DNA of 61,170 nucleotides, taken from assembly GCF_016861695.1 (NCBI RefSeq), contig NZ_BOLP01000008.1:1-61170 (forward strand). Direction: 5' to 3'. Position 1 is the stretch's first letter. Each line of letters begins with the position of its first letter. The position numbers and the translations under genes were made by a program. The notes beneath the pieces are model-generated. The model was given only the letters and a program-made list of their open reading frames with translations, was not told the DNA's origin and did no database searches. Below are positions 46,851-55,606 of the stretch, piece by piece. The stretch comes from Levilactobacillus andaensis (GTDB lineage Bacteria > Bacillota > Bacilli > Lactobacillales > Lactobacillaceae).

Positions 46851-47735
46851 ATGACTGAAGATATTCGCCTGGTTATTATTACTGGGATGAGTGGTGCTGG
46901 TAAGACGGTTGCCATGCAAAGCTTTGAAGATTTAGGCTATTTCTGCATTGACAACATGCCGCCTTCGTTATTACCTAAGTTCTGGGATCTCGTGCGCGAG
47001 TCGGGGAAGCTGTCGAAGATTGCCCTGGTCATTGATTTGCGGTCTCGGGCGTTCTACGACGAAATTGTCCGCATGTTAAACGATGTGGCCGTTCATGGCA
47101 CGATGAATGCCCAGGTGCTGTTCCTGGATGCTTCCGATGAAGAGCTGGTTTCCCGTTACAAGGAGACTCGGCGTTCCCATCCACTGGCGCGTAATGGTCG
47201 GGTCATGGAGGGGATTCAACGAGAACGTGGCCTTCTGGAACCCATTCGGCAGGCGGCCCAGCTGGTCATTGATACGACAAAATTAAGCCCGCGGAAATTG
47301 CGGGAAGAAATTTTCCATAATTATGAGGCGACGAACGTTCAGTTGTTCCATATCGAAGTCATGTCCTTTGGGTTCAAGTACGGCTTGCCCATTGATGCTG
47401 ACATCGTGATGGATGTTCGTTTTCTCCCCAATCCTTACTATCTGCCCGAATTACGGGAACAGACTGGGTTGGATGAACCCGTCTACGATTATGTCATGCA
47501 ACAGCCCCAGACCGAAGATTTTTATGAACGGTTTTTGAGCTTACTGACGGCCATCGTGCCCGGGTATCAAAAGGAAGGTAAATCTAATCTCACTATCGCC
47601 ATCGGTTGTACTGGCGGGCAACACCGCTCCGTCGCTTTGGCCCAACGAATTGGTCAGGCCCTCGGGGATGAGTACCCCGTGCACGTGACTCACCGGGATA
47701 TTGAGAAGCGAAAGGAGTCTGCTAATCGCTCATGA
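46851..47735 (+). CDS. rapZ: RNase adapter protein RapZ (YvcJ-type)
   Basis: The 294-residue nucleotide-binding protein of the RapZ/YvcJ family has P-loop [21 protein letters not shown] (about 10-30). Its C-terminal half contains [16 protein letters not shown] and [19 protein letters not shown] (about 245-265). In E. coli it regulates glucosamine-6-phosphate synthesis via RNA; in Bacillus, YvcJ hydrolyses nucleotides and affects competence. ATG 46851 lies after GGAGG. It is the first gene of a tight rapZ-yvcK-whiA operon. Confidence 0.95.
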   Translation: MTEDIRLVIITGMSGAGKTVAMQSFEDLGYFCIDNMPPSLLPKFWDLVRESGKLSKIALVIDLRSRAFYDEIVRMLNDVAVHGTMNAQVLFLDASDEELVSRYKETRRSHPLARNGRVMEGIQRERGLLEPIRQAAQLVIDTTKLSPRKLREEIFHNYEATNVQLFHIEVMSFGFKYGLPIDADIVMDVRFLPNPYYLPELREQTGLDEPVYDYVMQQPQTEDFYERFLSLLTAIVPGYQKEGKSNLTIAIGCTGGQHRSVALAQRIGQALGDEYPVHVTHRDIEKRKESANRS

Positions 47736-48745
47736 GAGATCCAATGCGCACCCGACGGCCTAAGATCGTGGTTATCGGGGGAGGGACGGGGTTACCCGTT
47801 ATCCTCAGTAATTTACGCGATCAAGACGTCGACATCACTGCGGTGGTGACGGTCGCCGATGATGGTGGTTCTTCTGGTATCATTCGACACTACGTGAACG
47901 TGGTGCCGCCTGGAGATATTCGAAACGTCATGGTGGCGTTAGCGGAAGTCCCAGATATTTATAAGGATTTATTCCAGTACCGATTCGAAACGAGCGATGA
48001 TTTCTTCGCTGGCCACGCCATTGGAAACTTGATCATTGCCGCCTTGTCGGAAATGAAGGGCGGTATTTTTGATGCGGTCCAGGAATTGTCACAACTGATG
48101 CGGGTCAACGGCCACATTTATCCGGCCGCCAATGAACCGCTGGAGTTGCACGCGCAGTTTGCGGATGGCAGTAAGCTCAGTGGGGAAGCCGAAATTACGG
48201 CGGCCCATAAGCTGATCAAACGGGTGTGGGTCGAAACCAGTGACCACCACCAGCAGCCACAGGCCGTCCAACCCGTAATCGATGCCATCATGAATGCGGA
48301 CCAGATTGTCTTGGGACCCGGGAGTCTGTTTACCAGCATCCTGCCGAATCTGATGATCGACAGCGTGGGTCAGGCCGTACGGGATAGTTCTGCCGAGGTC
48401 GTCTACATCTGCAATATCATGACGCAGAAGGGCGAAACGGAGAACTTTACCGACGCCGATCACGTTCGCGTGTTAAATGAACATTTGCAAGCTAACTTTA
48501 TTGATACCGTCTTGGTCAACACCCGCAAGGTGCCCGACCGGTACATCGACTATCAACGGTGGGATGAAATGTCCCAGCCGGTTCGTCACGATTTCCAGGG
48601 ACTCCGCGATCAGGGGTGCCGGGTCATCTCCACGGACTTTTTAATGCTACGGGATAACGGGGCCTTTCATAATGGGCAAGAGGTCGTGCGCGAACTCTTG
48701 AACCTGATCGGCCAACCGCGAGCCCCCAAAGAACGGAGGTCTTAA
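47732..48745 (+). CDS. yvcK: YvcK family gluconeogenesis/morphology factor
   Basis: The 337-residue protein has the UPF0052/CofD-like fold. [19 protein letters not shown] near the N-terminus and [12 protein letters not shown], then [10 protein letters not shown], are diagnostic. YvcK binds UDP-sugars and is needed for growth on gluconeogenic carbon and for normal cell shape in Bacillus. It overlaps rapZ by four bases (ATGA); an in-frame ATG at 47744 is a second start option. Confidence 0.95.
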   Translation: MRDPMRTRRPKIVVIGGGTGLPVILSNLRDQDVDITAVVTVADDGGSSGIIRHYVNVVPPGDIRNVMVALAEVPDIYKDLFQYRFETSDDFFAGHAIGNLIIAALSEMKGGIFDAVQELSQLMRVNGHIYPAANEPLELHAQFADGSKLSGEAEITAAHKLIKRVWVETSDHHQQPQAVQPVIDAIMNADQIVLGPGSLFTSILPNLMIDSVGQAVRDSSAEVVYICNIMTQKGETENFTDADHVRVLNEHLQANFIDTVLVNTRKVPDRYIDYQRWDEMSQPVRHDFQGLRDQGCRVISTDFLMLRDNGAFHNGQEVVRELLNLIGQPRAPKERRS

Positions 48746-48747
48746 CG

Positions 48748-49686
48748 ATGTCTTATGCCAGTGAAGTCAAAAAAGAATTAACCACGCTCGATGTTCATCG
48801 GGAAAATGCGAAGGCCGAGCTGGTCGCGTTGATTCGGATGAACGGCGCGTTAGGTTTGGCGAATCACCGCTTCGTGTTGAACGTCCAAACCGAAAACCCC
48901 GCCATTGCGCGGCGGATGTATCAGTTGCTCAAACAATTCTACGATTTGGAAAGTGAATTGTTAGTGCGGCGTAAAATGAAACTAAAGAAAAATAACCTCT
49001 ACATCGTGCGGGTCAAGACGGGAGCGACCGAAGTTCTGTCTGATCTCGGAATTTTTGATGGGATGCAACTCTTGGAGTCGGTGCCGGATGACATTTTAAA
49101 CGATGACATGCGGGTGCGGTCATACTTACGCGGGGCATTTTTGGCCGGCGGATCGGTCAACAATCCCGAAACGAGTCGTTACCATTTGGAGATTTACTCT
49201 TTGTATGAAGAGCATAACCGAATGATTGCGGATATGATGAACCGTTACGACTTGAACGCGCGGACTATCGAACGGCGGAGTGGGTATATTACCTACCTGA
49301 AGGGTGCCGAAAAGATTGCCGATTTCCTATCGCTGATTGGTGCCACAACGGCCATGTTGCGGTTTGAAGACGTACGAATCATGCGCGACATGCGAAATTC
49401 TGTCAATCGGTTGGTCAATTGCGAAAATGCTAACTTGGACAAGGTGGCCAACGCCTCGACTCGGCAGATCGACAACATTCAGTTTATCGATTCGACCGTG
49501 GGCTTAGGTCAATTGCCAACGAAGCTGCGTGAGGTCGCGGAAACGCGGTTGTCACATCAAGAAGTTAGCCTAAAGGAATTGGGTGACTTAGTTCCTGGTG
49601 GACCGATTTCGAAGTCGGGAATCAATCACCGGTTGCGGAAAATCAACGACTACGCTAAGAAGCTGCGTGAAGAAGCGACGGCGTAA
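48748..49686 (+). CDS. whiA: WhiA-type DNA-binding regulator
   Basis: The 312-residue protein has an N-terminal homing-endonuclease-like LAGLIDADG fold ([16 protein letters not shown], about 130-145) and a C-terminal helix-turn-helix (about 225-305, [18 protein letters not shown]). WhiA affects cell division and chromosome segregation in Firmicutes. CGGAGG precedes ATG, two bases after yvcK. It is the last gene of the operon. Confidence 0.95.
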   Translation: MSYASEVKKELTTLDVHRENAKAELVALIRMNGALGLANHRFVLNVQTENPAIARRMYQLLKQFYDLESELLVRRKMKLKKNNLYIVRVKTGATEVLSDLGIFDGMQLLESVPDDILNDDMRVRSYLRGAFLAGGSVNNPETSRYHLEIYSLYEEHNRMIADMMNRYDLNARTIERRSGYITYLKGAEKIADFLSLIGATTAMLRFEDVRIMRDMRNSVNRLVNCENANLDKVANASTRQIDNIQFIDSTVGLGQLPTKLREVAETRLSHQEVSLKELGDLVPGGPISKSGINHRLRKINDYAKKLREEATA

Positions 49687-49711
49687 CGATATAACTTAAA
49701 GTTAACGCGTG

Positions 49712-49739
49712 AAAGGTCTGGGATTTTCCCAGGCCTTTT
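49712..49739 (+). terminator. Terminator after whiA
   Basis: AAAGGTCTGGGA / TCCCAGGCCTTT with one wobble, then T. Confidence 0.8.
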
Positions 49740-49914
49740 GTGTCTCCTAATTCTATATTGTCTTAATGCGCACTAACAGATGCCCTTTTTGCTTAGACAG
49801 ATAGAAAATTTGACGGTGTCAGGTGTTATCTGTTAAGGTGGTTGGTAAATTGACTGATTGTGATGGGAGATCCCCATCGTTGGACTCATTTCTAAGCTAG
49901 GAGGCTGTTTTTAC

Positions 49915-50478
49915 ATGCAAATTCGGCAAGCACAACCGCAAGATGGTGCGCAAATTGCCCCACTGATTGCCATGATCTATCGTGATATGGAGATGCCCGT
50001 ATTGAAAAATGTGACGGAATCGGCATTAATTTCGATGCTGACGACGCTGTATTCGATGCCAGATAATCTGAGTGGGATAGCGCAGACGCTGGTTGCCGGT
50101 GAAAAGGACCGCGTGTTGGGCGTGGCCTTTGGGCATCCGGCCGAAAATGAAGTGGCAGTGAACCAAATCCTGAAAGAGGTCTCAGCCAGCCAGACTGGCT
50201 TCACGGCGCCGTTGGAACTTGGTGGGGAGAGTCGGCCGGGTGAGTGGTATTTGAGCATGTTGGCAGTTGCGCCACAAGCGCAGGGTCGGGGAATCGGGAG
50301 CCATCTGCTGAACGCCTTACCCCAATTTGTAGAAAAACTCGGTAAGACTAAAATCAGTTTAAACGTCGATGATGGCAACCCCGGCGCAGCCAAACTCTAT
50401 CACCGGCAGGGTTTTAAACCAGACGGTCGGTTGATGATTGGTGTCCATCCTTATCAGCATATGGGATTGGAAATTTAA
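49915..50478 (+). CDS. GNAT family N-acetyltransferase
   Basis: The 187-residue protein shows the GNAT acetyl-CoA loop QAQGRGIGSHLLNAL (about 121-135) after the strand WYLSMLAVAP, and the C-terminal GNPGAAKLYHRQGF motif. The central portion is longer than in minimal GNATs. AGGAGG precedes ATG. The substrate is unknown. It is monocistronic. Confidence 0.85.
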   Translation: MQIRQAQPQDGAQIAPLIAMIYRDMEMPVLKNVTESALISMLTTLYSMPDNLSGIAQTLVAGEKDRVLGVAFGHPAENEVAVNQILKEVSASQTGFTAPLELGGESRPGEWYLSMLAVAPQAQGRGIGSHLLNALPQFVEKLGKTKISLNVDDGNPGAAKLYHRQGFKPDGRLMIGVHPYQHMGLEI

Positions 50479-50491
50479 GAGTAGATATAAA

Positions 50492-50525
50492 AAAGCGAGG
50501 TCCCGATTGTTGGGGGCCTCGCTTT
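50492..50525 (+). terminator. Terminator after the GNAT gene
   Basis: AAAGCGAGGTCCC / GGGGGCCTCGCTTT stem, with a short T tract. Confidence 0.8.
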
Positions 50526-50790
50526 AGCTATACTGGTCAGAATTATCAACATTAAACTAGTCACTGTACGTATACCAGATGTTCTATTTGTAGCGGGAGT
50601 GTCGCGCACCCTCGGGGGATGTCAATGGTGGGTTGTCGTCAATAATACAACAACGAACTGTCCTTTTGGTTATCCGGCTTAAATGAATCTATTCTGCTGT
50701 GAATTTTGATGACTACGAACATTCTGAATTTTAAAATTGTCAGATAACGTTTTCTATAGGGGACAACTCGTGTAATCGCAGAACATTCGT

Positions 50791-50869
50791 GTAAGCCGAG
50801 AGGTCCGGCAGATATGGACTCAGGCGCGTCCGCACCGTTCCAGCCCATATATGCCGGCCGGTAAGGCGA
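50791..50869 (+). repeat. Repeat A, short copy (A8)
   Basis: Only the outer stem and its flanks remain (79 bases), and both inner hairpins are gone. The join lies where GTC occurs at both ends of the missing part. The stem is CCGGCAGATATGGACT / AGCCCATATATGCCGG, carrying the same swapped G-C pair as A2. The remaining gap 50526-50790 shows no gene. Confidence 0.85.
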
Positions 50870-50893
50870 GGGGAAAATCAATGTTGCCCAAAT

Positions 50894-50927
50894 AAAAAAA
50901 CATCGACCAAATGGCCGATGTTTTTTT
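50894..50927. terminator. Bidirectional terminator beside clpP
   Basis: CATCGaCCA / TGGcCGATG with A run before and T run after. It ends clpP on the minus strand. Confidence 0.85.
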
Positions 50928-50937
50928 AAGAAGGTGA

Positions 50938-51534
50938 TTACTTCTTTTGTTCACTGCTGTTCGTCATGATGTGGTCGATTAAACCATAGTCGACGGCTTC
51001 TTGTGCACTCAAGTAGTTGTCCCGTTCAGTATCTTGATTCAGACGTTCAACGGGTTGACCGGAATTGTCAGCCAAAATTTGGTTGATCAATTGACGGGTC
51101 TTCAAGATCTCACGAGCGGCAATTTCAATTTCCGTTTGTTGACCTTGAGCACCACCAGAAGGTTGGTGAATCATCACTTGGGCATGAGGCAAAGCAAAAC
51201 GCTTGCCCTTAGTCCCGGATGAAGCCAAGACACTGGCCATGGAAGCTGCCATCCCCAACGTAATGGTTTGCACGTCGGATTGGATGAAGTTCATGGTATC
51301 GTAGATGGCTAAGCCGGAAGATACGACTCCACCTGGTGAGTTGATGTAAAGCGAAATGTCCTTAGTGGAGTCTTGGGCGTCCAAGAAGAGCAATTGCGCA
51401 ATGATGGCATTTGCCATGTCATCTTCGATTGGGCCAGACAACATGATGATCCGGTCCTTTAATAGTCGTGAATAGATATCATAAGCCCGTTCGCCACGGG
51501 ATGATTGTTCAATAACTGTTGGTACTAAATTCAT
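50938..51534 (-). CDS. clpP: ATP-dependent Clp protease proteolytic subunit
   Basis: ClpP is the serine peptidase barrel that works with Clp ATPases. The 198-residue protein has the nucleophile Ser in GMAASMAS (about 98), the His in [12 protein letters not shown] (about 123), and the Asp in the following [12 protein letters not shown] region (about 172). GGGAGG lies 9 bases upstream of ATG. A CtsR box lies in the leader, consistent with heat and protein-stress induction. Confidence 0.97.
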   Translation of the reverse strand: MNLVPTVIEQSSRGERAYDIYSRLLKDRIIMLSGPIEDDMANAIIAQLLFLDAQDSTKDISLYINSPGGVVSSGLAIYDTMNFIQSDVQTITLGMAASMASVLASSGTKGKRFALPHAQVMIHQPSGGAQGQQTEIEIAAREILKTRQLINQILADNSGQPVERLNQDTERDNYLSAQEAVDYGLIDHIMTNSSEQKK

Positions 51535-51605
51535 GACAAGATAGCCTCCCTTATTAACAATTGTATGGCTAGCGATTAGCTAACATGATGTTAGTGTACC
51601 GCTAA

Positions 51606-51622
51606 GGTCAAAACAGGTCAAA
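51606..51622 (+). promoter_or_regulatory. CtsR box
   Basis: GGTCAAA-ACA-GGTCAAA is an exact CtsR heptad direct repeat, 72 bases before the clpP start. The clpP -10 candidate (minus-strand TATGAT, 51670-51665, with upstream TGG) lies 43 bases further. Another GGTCAAA on the minus strand (51684-51678) sits beside that -10. Confidence 0.88.
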
Positions 51623-51821
51623 CAATTAGCCTCTGTTAATTCCCACAACCATTTGACTAGAACTATCATACCAGAGTTTGACCAAACGTCACGTATTCTG
51701 TCACATTTTTTAAGAGTGGTATCAGTAAGCAGAGATGGTGGTGGCCGTTGGGACAGTAGCCACGGTCTCAATTAAAGTGAGTTGGGAAGCGAGGGGCCGT
51801 TTGCTAAAAATGCGGCTTCGT

Positions 51822-51878
51822 TTGACCACTGACCGATCTTAAATTGACCACTTACGGGACTAACGTGACCGGTTACGG
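51822..51878 (+). promoter_or_regulatory. Direct repeats before the LytTR gene
   Basis: TTGACCACTGACCG (51822), TTGACCACTTACGG (51844) and GTGACCGGTTACGG (51865) recur at 22 and 21 bp, two helix turns. LytTR regulators bind such spaced direct repeats, so this is likely the autoregulatory operator. The -10 is not clear. Confidence 0.55.
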
Positions 51879-51940
51879 TGAACTTATTTTATTTCACCCT
51901 GCAATATGGTTTACTAGGATTAACGAAAGGGGGTGAGCGC

Positions 51941-52387
51941 TTGAAGATTCGCGTGGAAGTTGATGATCAGCTAAAGGAACCAGAAGTCACGATCCGAACG
52001 CCAAACGATGTCGATGTTGATCAAATTGTAAAGGCCATCGAAGCGGCGGAAGCAACGGCCGCACGAATGACGTTTAGTCAACGCGGGGAGAACTACCAGG
52101 TTGCCTTGCGCGATGTCTTATTCTTTGAGGCGGCGGACCACCAAGTGATGGTGCATACCGCGACTGATGTATTCTTGACCCGTCAGCGGCTGTACGAGCT
52201 GGAGGCCGTTTTACCGGTCAACTTTCTGCGCGTCTCCAAGTCGGCCATCCTCAATTGTGACCAGGTCTTTTCATTAACGAAGTCGGTCACGGGCAATCTC
52301 GTTAAATTTCAAAACTCACACAAACAGCTCTACGTGTCGCGGCGCTTTTATAAGGGCCTAAAGGAAACACTGGAGCGAAAGGGGTAA
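51941..52387 (+). CDS. LytTR-family DNA-binding regulator without receiver
   Basis: The 148-residue protein has a short N-terminal region (about 1-40) and a LytTR DNA-binding domain (about 45-145, with YQVALRDVLFFEAADHQVMVHT and FLRVSKSAILNCDQVFSL). It lacks a response-regulator receiver, so control must come through a partner or autoregulation. TTG 51941 with AAAGGGGGTGA upstream is the evident start. Six bases separate it from a LiaF-like membrane protein, and this pairing recurs in lactic acid bacteria. Confidence 0.87.
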   Translation: MKIRVEVDDQLKEPEVTIRTPNDVDVDQIVKAIEAAEATAARMTFSQRGENYQVALRDVLFFEAADHQVMVHTATDVFLTRQRLYELEAVLPVNFLRVSKSAILNCDQVFSLTKSVTGNLVKFQNSHKQLYVSRRFYKGLKETLERKG

Positions 52388-52393
52388 ATACAC

Positions 52394-53131
52394 ATGCATA
52401 GAAATTGGTTTTGGGGGATCTTCTTCGTCTTAGGCGCGGGCATCCTCATCACAAGTCGGCTCGGTGTTCTGAGCTATCACATTGGCTTCTGGGCGTTACT
52501 CGTCGCCATGTTTTTAGTGGCGGCCTTCGTGGAAAGTCTGGTTCAGGTCAGCGTGACTGGAATGATCTTCTCACTGGCATTTCTGGCGATTATTTTCGCG
52601 AAACCACTGGGAATCGTGGCATTAGCACCATGGACGATCCTCGGGGCGGCACTACTACTGTCGATTGGCCTATCGATGATCATCAAGCCGCGGTGGCGCT
52701 GGCGGCGCAACATGGCGTTTATTAACGGTCACCATCACGGGCACGGGTGGGATAAAAATTTTCGCCATGGCTACGACGACATTAAGAACGTCAATGAATC
52801 CGAAACCATCGTTGACGTTAATATGAGTAGTAGCATTCGTTATTTGCAATCGAATGATTTCAAACAGGCGGTCATTAAGGTATCCATGGGGAACGCCAAG
52901 GTTTACTTTGACAACGTCATTTTAAATGAAGCGGGGGCGACCATTGTGGTTGACGGGTCCTTCGGCGGAGTCGAGTTATACTTGCCGCGGACTTGGAACG
53001 TCAAACAGGATGTGAATACGAGCTTTGGCGTCGTTGAGGAAAAGGGGACTCAGGAACTCAACGAAAATGGTCCAGTGGTGACTATTCAGGGTGATATTTC
53101 CTTTGGTAATTTGAGCGTGATTTATATTTAG
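52394..53131 (+). CDS. LiaF-like membrane protein
   Basis: The 245-residue protein has four N-terminal membrane segments (about 5-100), a basic and His-rich linker (about 101-130), and a C-terminal beta-rich domain like the LiaF/DUF2154 cell-wall-active-antibiotic response domain (VDVNMSSSIRYLQSNDFKQA ... VVDGSFGGVELYLP). Co-transcription with a receiver-less LytTR regulator suggests a membrane anchor or sequesterer for it, analogous to LiaF restraining LiaRS. This is inference. Confidence 0.8.
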   Translation: MHRNWFWGIFFVLGAGILITSRLGVLSYHIGFWALLVAMFLVAAFVESLVQVSVTGMIFSLAFLAIIFAKPLGIVALAPWTILGAALLLSIGLSMIIKPRWRWRRNMAFINGHHHGHGWDKNFRHGYDDIKNVNESETIVDVNMSSSIRYLQSNDFKQAVIKVSMGNAKVYFDNVILNEAGATIVVDGSFGGVELYLPRTWNVKQDVNTSFGVVEEKGTQELNENGPVVTIQGDISFGNLSVIYI

Positions 53132-53142
53132 TTGGTCTTAAG

Positions 53143-53167
53143 GCACGAGTAATCGTGCTCTTTTTTT
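53143..53167 (+). terminator. Terminator after the LytTR operon
   Basis: GCACGA / TCGTGC with a 4-base loop and seven T. Confidence 0.85.
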
Positions 53168-53170
53168 GCG

Positions 53171-53201
53171 AAAAAAAACCACGTTCAATAAATGAACGTG
53201 G
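53171..53201 (-). terminator. Terminator of the first tRNA-Arg
   Basis: On the minus strand CCACGTTCA / TGAACGTGG is followed by eight T. It lies 19 bases beyond the tRNA 3' end. Confidence 0.85.
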
Positions 53202-53219
53202 CTGACCGGTTGTTAGTGA

Positions 53220-53291
53220 TGCGCCCGGAGGGAATCGAACCCCCATTTCAAGAACCGGAATCTTACGTGCGATCCATTACACTACGGGCGC
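53220..53291 (-). tRNA. tRNA-Arg (anticodon CCG), first copy
   Basis: On the minus strand a full cloverleaf folds: acceptor GCGCCCG / CGGGCGC, D arm GTGT / GCAC, anticodon arm TAAGA / TCTTG with loop TTCCGGT (anticodon CCG, reading CGG), and T arm GGGGG / CCCTC with TTCGATT. The discriminator is A and CCA is not encoded. It is identical to the copy at 54180. Confidence 0.95.
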
Positions 53292-53378
53292 ATAAAACGT
53301 TAAGAAACAACACCAATTATGATAACTGATTTTGGATAAAAATACAAGGGACTTTCTATTTTTCAGGGGGAAAACCAT

Positions 53379-53386
53379 GCTATAAT
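53379..53386 (+). promoter_or_regulatory. Extended -10 of the ECF S-component gene
   Basis: TGC-TATAAT (53378-53386) lies 33 bases before the start codon. The -35 is weak. Confidence 0.5.
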
Positions 53387-53418
53387 AACGGCATTAACTT
53401 TAGTGGAGGTTCGGGTAA

Positions 53419-54021
53419 ATGACGCGACACAAGACTTTTCGCCTGGTTGTGGATTCACTGTTAATGGCGATTGTTCTATTACAAAATATCTTACCGTTTC
53501 TGGGGTATATCCCATTAGGACCCTTTAGTATGACCCTAATTGGCTTAACGGTCATCGTTGCCGGAACCGCCCTGGGACCTAAGGATGGCATGCTGATCGG
53601 TGGTTTCTGGGGACTGATCACCTTCGTTCGAGCGTTCACCTGGCCATCAAGTCCGGTGGCACCGTTGATTTTTACCAATCCTTTAATTTCCATCTTGCCG
53701 CGGTTCCTAATGGGACTGGCGGCCGGGGGACTTTATCTGTGGGGCCGTAAACGCCAGTGGTCCATGCATCGGTCAATGGCTGTGGCAGCGGGATGTGCTG
53801 CCTTAGTGAACACGTTCTTAGTCCTGGGACTGGTGTTTCTCTTCTATCAAAACCCGACCGTGGCAGCCGCTTTTGGTGCAAAGGGGAATCAAACGTTGGG
53901 CTACGTCCTGATGATCTCGTTGGTTACGAATGGGGTTCCCGAATTTATTTTAGATATGTTAGTGGCGCCGTTGATCGCCCAGCCGTTGCGTCGGCGTTGG
54001 AATCAATTGAACCAGCATTAA
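53419..54021 (+). CDS. ECF transporter S-component
   Basis: The 200-residue protein has six hydrophobic segments and the S-component look of energy-coupling-factor vitamin importers. The N-terminal pattern FRLVVDSLLMAIVLLQNILP and the segment LGPFSMTLIGLTVIVAGTALGPKDGMLIGGFWG are typical, and AAxxAxxxA-like helix 1 faces the T component. It is a substrate-binding subunit that borrows a shared EcfAA'T module elsewhere. I cannot fix the ligand; pantothenate is one candidate from general resemblance. It is flanked by the two tRNA-Arg copies. Confidence 0.8.
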   Translation: MTRHKTFRLVVDSLLMAIVLLQNILPFLGYIPLGPFSMTLIGLTVIVAGTALGPKDGMLIGGFWGLITFVRAFTWPSSPVAPLIFTNPLISILPRFLMGLAAGGLYLWGRKRQWSMHRSMAVAAGCAALVNTFLVLGLVFLFYQNPTVAAAFGAKGNQTLGYVLMISLVTNGVPEFILDMLVAPLIAQPLRRRWNQLNQH

Positions 54022-54025
54022 CTTG

Positions 54026-54075
54026 AAGACGAGTCTAGCTTTCCCATTGTTTATGGAAGCCAGGCTCGTCTTTTT
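54026..54075 (+). terminator. Terminator after the ECF S-component
   Basis: AGACGAG / CTCGTCT with inner GCTT / AAGC pairing and five T. Confidence 0.85.
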
Positions 54076-54132
54076 AATGGCCTCGGTGATAGTTTAGAAA
54101 ACACAGAGTTACTTCAACTTTTAAAGGGCAAC

Positions 54133-54162
54133 AAAAAAGCCACATTCATCACTGAACGTGGC
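54133..54162 (-). terminator. Terminator of the second tRNA-Arg
   Basis: On the minus strand GCCACGTTCA / TGAATGTGGC with one wobble is followed by six T. Confidence 0.82.
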
Positions 54163-54179
54163 TGACCGGTTGTTAGTGA

Positions 54180-54251
54180 TGCGCCCGGAGGGAATCGAAC
54201 CCCCATTTCAAGAACCGGAATCTTACGTGCGATCCATTACACTACGGGCGC
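54180..54251 (-). tRNA. tRNA-Arg (anticodon CCG), second copy
   Basis: All 72 bases are identical to the copy at 53220-53291, and at least 25 bases on the 3' side are also the same. The duplicate flanks show a recent segmental duplication. Same cloverleaf, no encoded CCA. Confidence 0.95.
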
Positions 54252-54378
54252 ATAAAGCGCTGTACTTCAAGAGCACTTAACTACTATACCCGAAGCTGAA
54301 TATAAATTCAAGTAGTGGTTGCGGCTTTTTTGAAAACAATTTATGTAAGGGCTTTCATCAATTAACGGTATGAATGAC

Positions 54379-54407
54379 TTGCTAAAGTAGGGGGAGGGGC
54401 TTATACT
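54379..54407 (+). promoter_or_regulatory. cggR operon promoter
   Basis: TTGCTA (54379-54384), 17 bases, TATACT (54402-54407). A leader of about 95 nt follows, in which CggR operator sequences would be expected. I cannot assign the site. Confidence 0.6.
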
Positions 54408-54509
54408 TACACAGTAAAGGTTAGCTCTGGTTGGCCTTCAATTTTTTGACCAGGGTGGGCGCTAATTAGCCACCGCTGGTCGGTTATTGTCCCACTAGGA
54501 GGTAGTCGG

Positions 54510-55538
54510 ATGCGTGAGGATTGGCAATGGGTGGAAGCAATCATGCCCCAAATGGTTACGAAATTAACCAGCCGGTTTCGAATGCTACAAGGTATCGCGA
54601 GCCTCCAACCGGTTGGCCGGCGCACCTTGGCAACTAGCCTCGACTGTTCCGAACGAACCGTGCGCACCACAACAGACGCCTTGGCTGACTTGGGATTCAT
54701 TCAAATGTCGGTTAAGGGGATGCAGGTGACGGTGGCCGGACAACGGGTTCTTCAGGGATTGATTCCCATTATGGATGAACTCGCTGGTCGACAACAGCGA
54801 GAATTGGAGCTGGCCCAACGCCTGAACATTGCACACTGTACCATCGTTCCAGGCGATAGTACGGCGGCAAATGGCAATCTGGCTGGTTTAGCACAAGCTG
54901 TTAGTCAGGTGCTGGCCGATGAATTGCCAGCCGGGAAGAGCATCGTCGCGGTCATGGGTGGTCACACCTTAGCCAACGTGGCCGAGGCGCTAACACCGAC
55001 ATTGGCCATGAATCGTGAGTTACTGTTCGTTCCCGCTCGTGGGGGCGTTGGTGAGTCACCAGCAATTCAAGCCAACGCGGTCAGTGCCCGGATGGCGCAG
55101 CGGACCAATAGCGATTTTCGCTCGCTGTATGTGCCCGAACAGTTAACGACCGCAACTTATAAGCCGCTCTTTGCGGAACCGGCCATTCATGAGGTCTTGC
55201 AACTGATTGCGCAGAGCAACGTGGTCATTCACGGCATTGGTCAGGCACTCGTCATGGCCAAACGGCGGCAGATGACGCCGCACGTGATTGCTGACCTAAC
55301 CGCGGCCCATGCCGTGGGTGAGGCCTTTGGCTATTTCTTTGATGCCGAAGGTCACGTGGTTAGTAAATTTCCCCGCATTGGTTTAGACATTGCGGATCTA
55401 GCCGCTAAACAATTAGTTATTGCCGTTGCCGGTGGTGCCGAAAAGGGCGCTGCAATTGCGGCGTACATGCGTTTAGCGCCAGCACAGACTTGGTTAATAA
55501 CCGATGAAGGTGCTGCTGACTTTGTTTTAAAAAAGTGA
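54510..55538 (+). CDS. cggR: Central glycolytic genes regulator CggR
   Basis: CggR is a SorC-family repressor of the lower glycolytic genes whose inducer is fructose-1,6-bisphosphate. The 342-residue protein has an N-terminal helix-turn-helix (about 25-75, GRRTLATSLDCSERTVRTTTDALADLGFI) and a C-terminal sugar-phosphate-binding domain (VMGGHTLANVAEAL ... VPARGGVGESPAIQANAVSARMA). AGGAGG precedes ATG. gap follows after 68 bases, as in other Firmicutes. Confidence 0.95.
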   Translation: MREDWQWVEAIMPQMVTKLTSRFRMLQGIASLQPVGRRTLATSLDCSERTVRTTTDALADLGFIQMSVKGMQVTVAGQRVLQGLIPIMDELAGRQQRELELAQRLNIAHCTIVPGDSTAANGNLAGLAQAVSQVLADELPAGKSIVAVMGGHTLANVAEALTPTLAMNRELLFVPARGGVGESPAIQANAVSARMAQRTNSDFRSLYVPEQLTTATYKPLFAEPAIHEVLQLIAQSNVVIHGIGQALVMAKRRQMTPHVIADLTAAHAVGEAFGYFFDAEGHVVSKFPRIGLDIADLAAKQLVIAVAGGAEKGAAIAAYMRLAPAQTWLITDEGAADFVLKK

Positions 55539-55606
55539 TACACTTAACATGTACTGCTTTTTAAAAAAATTATCTTTGTTTGCTTCCTGAAGGAGGAAAT
55601 CACAGT

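Noticed and set aside
10813..50869. Repeats A and B as CRISPR arrays or insertion sequences
   Set aside because: Copies are dispersed singly, have no spacer periodicity, encode no transposase, and show no clear target duplications.
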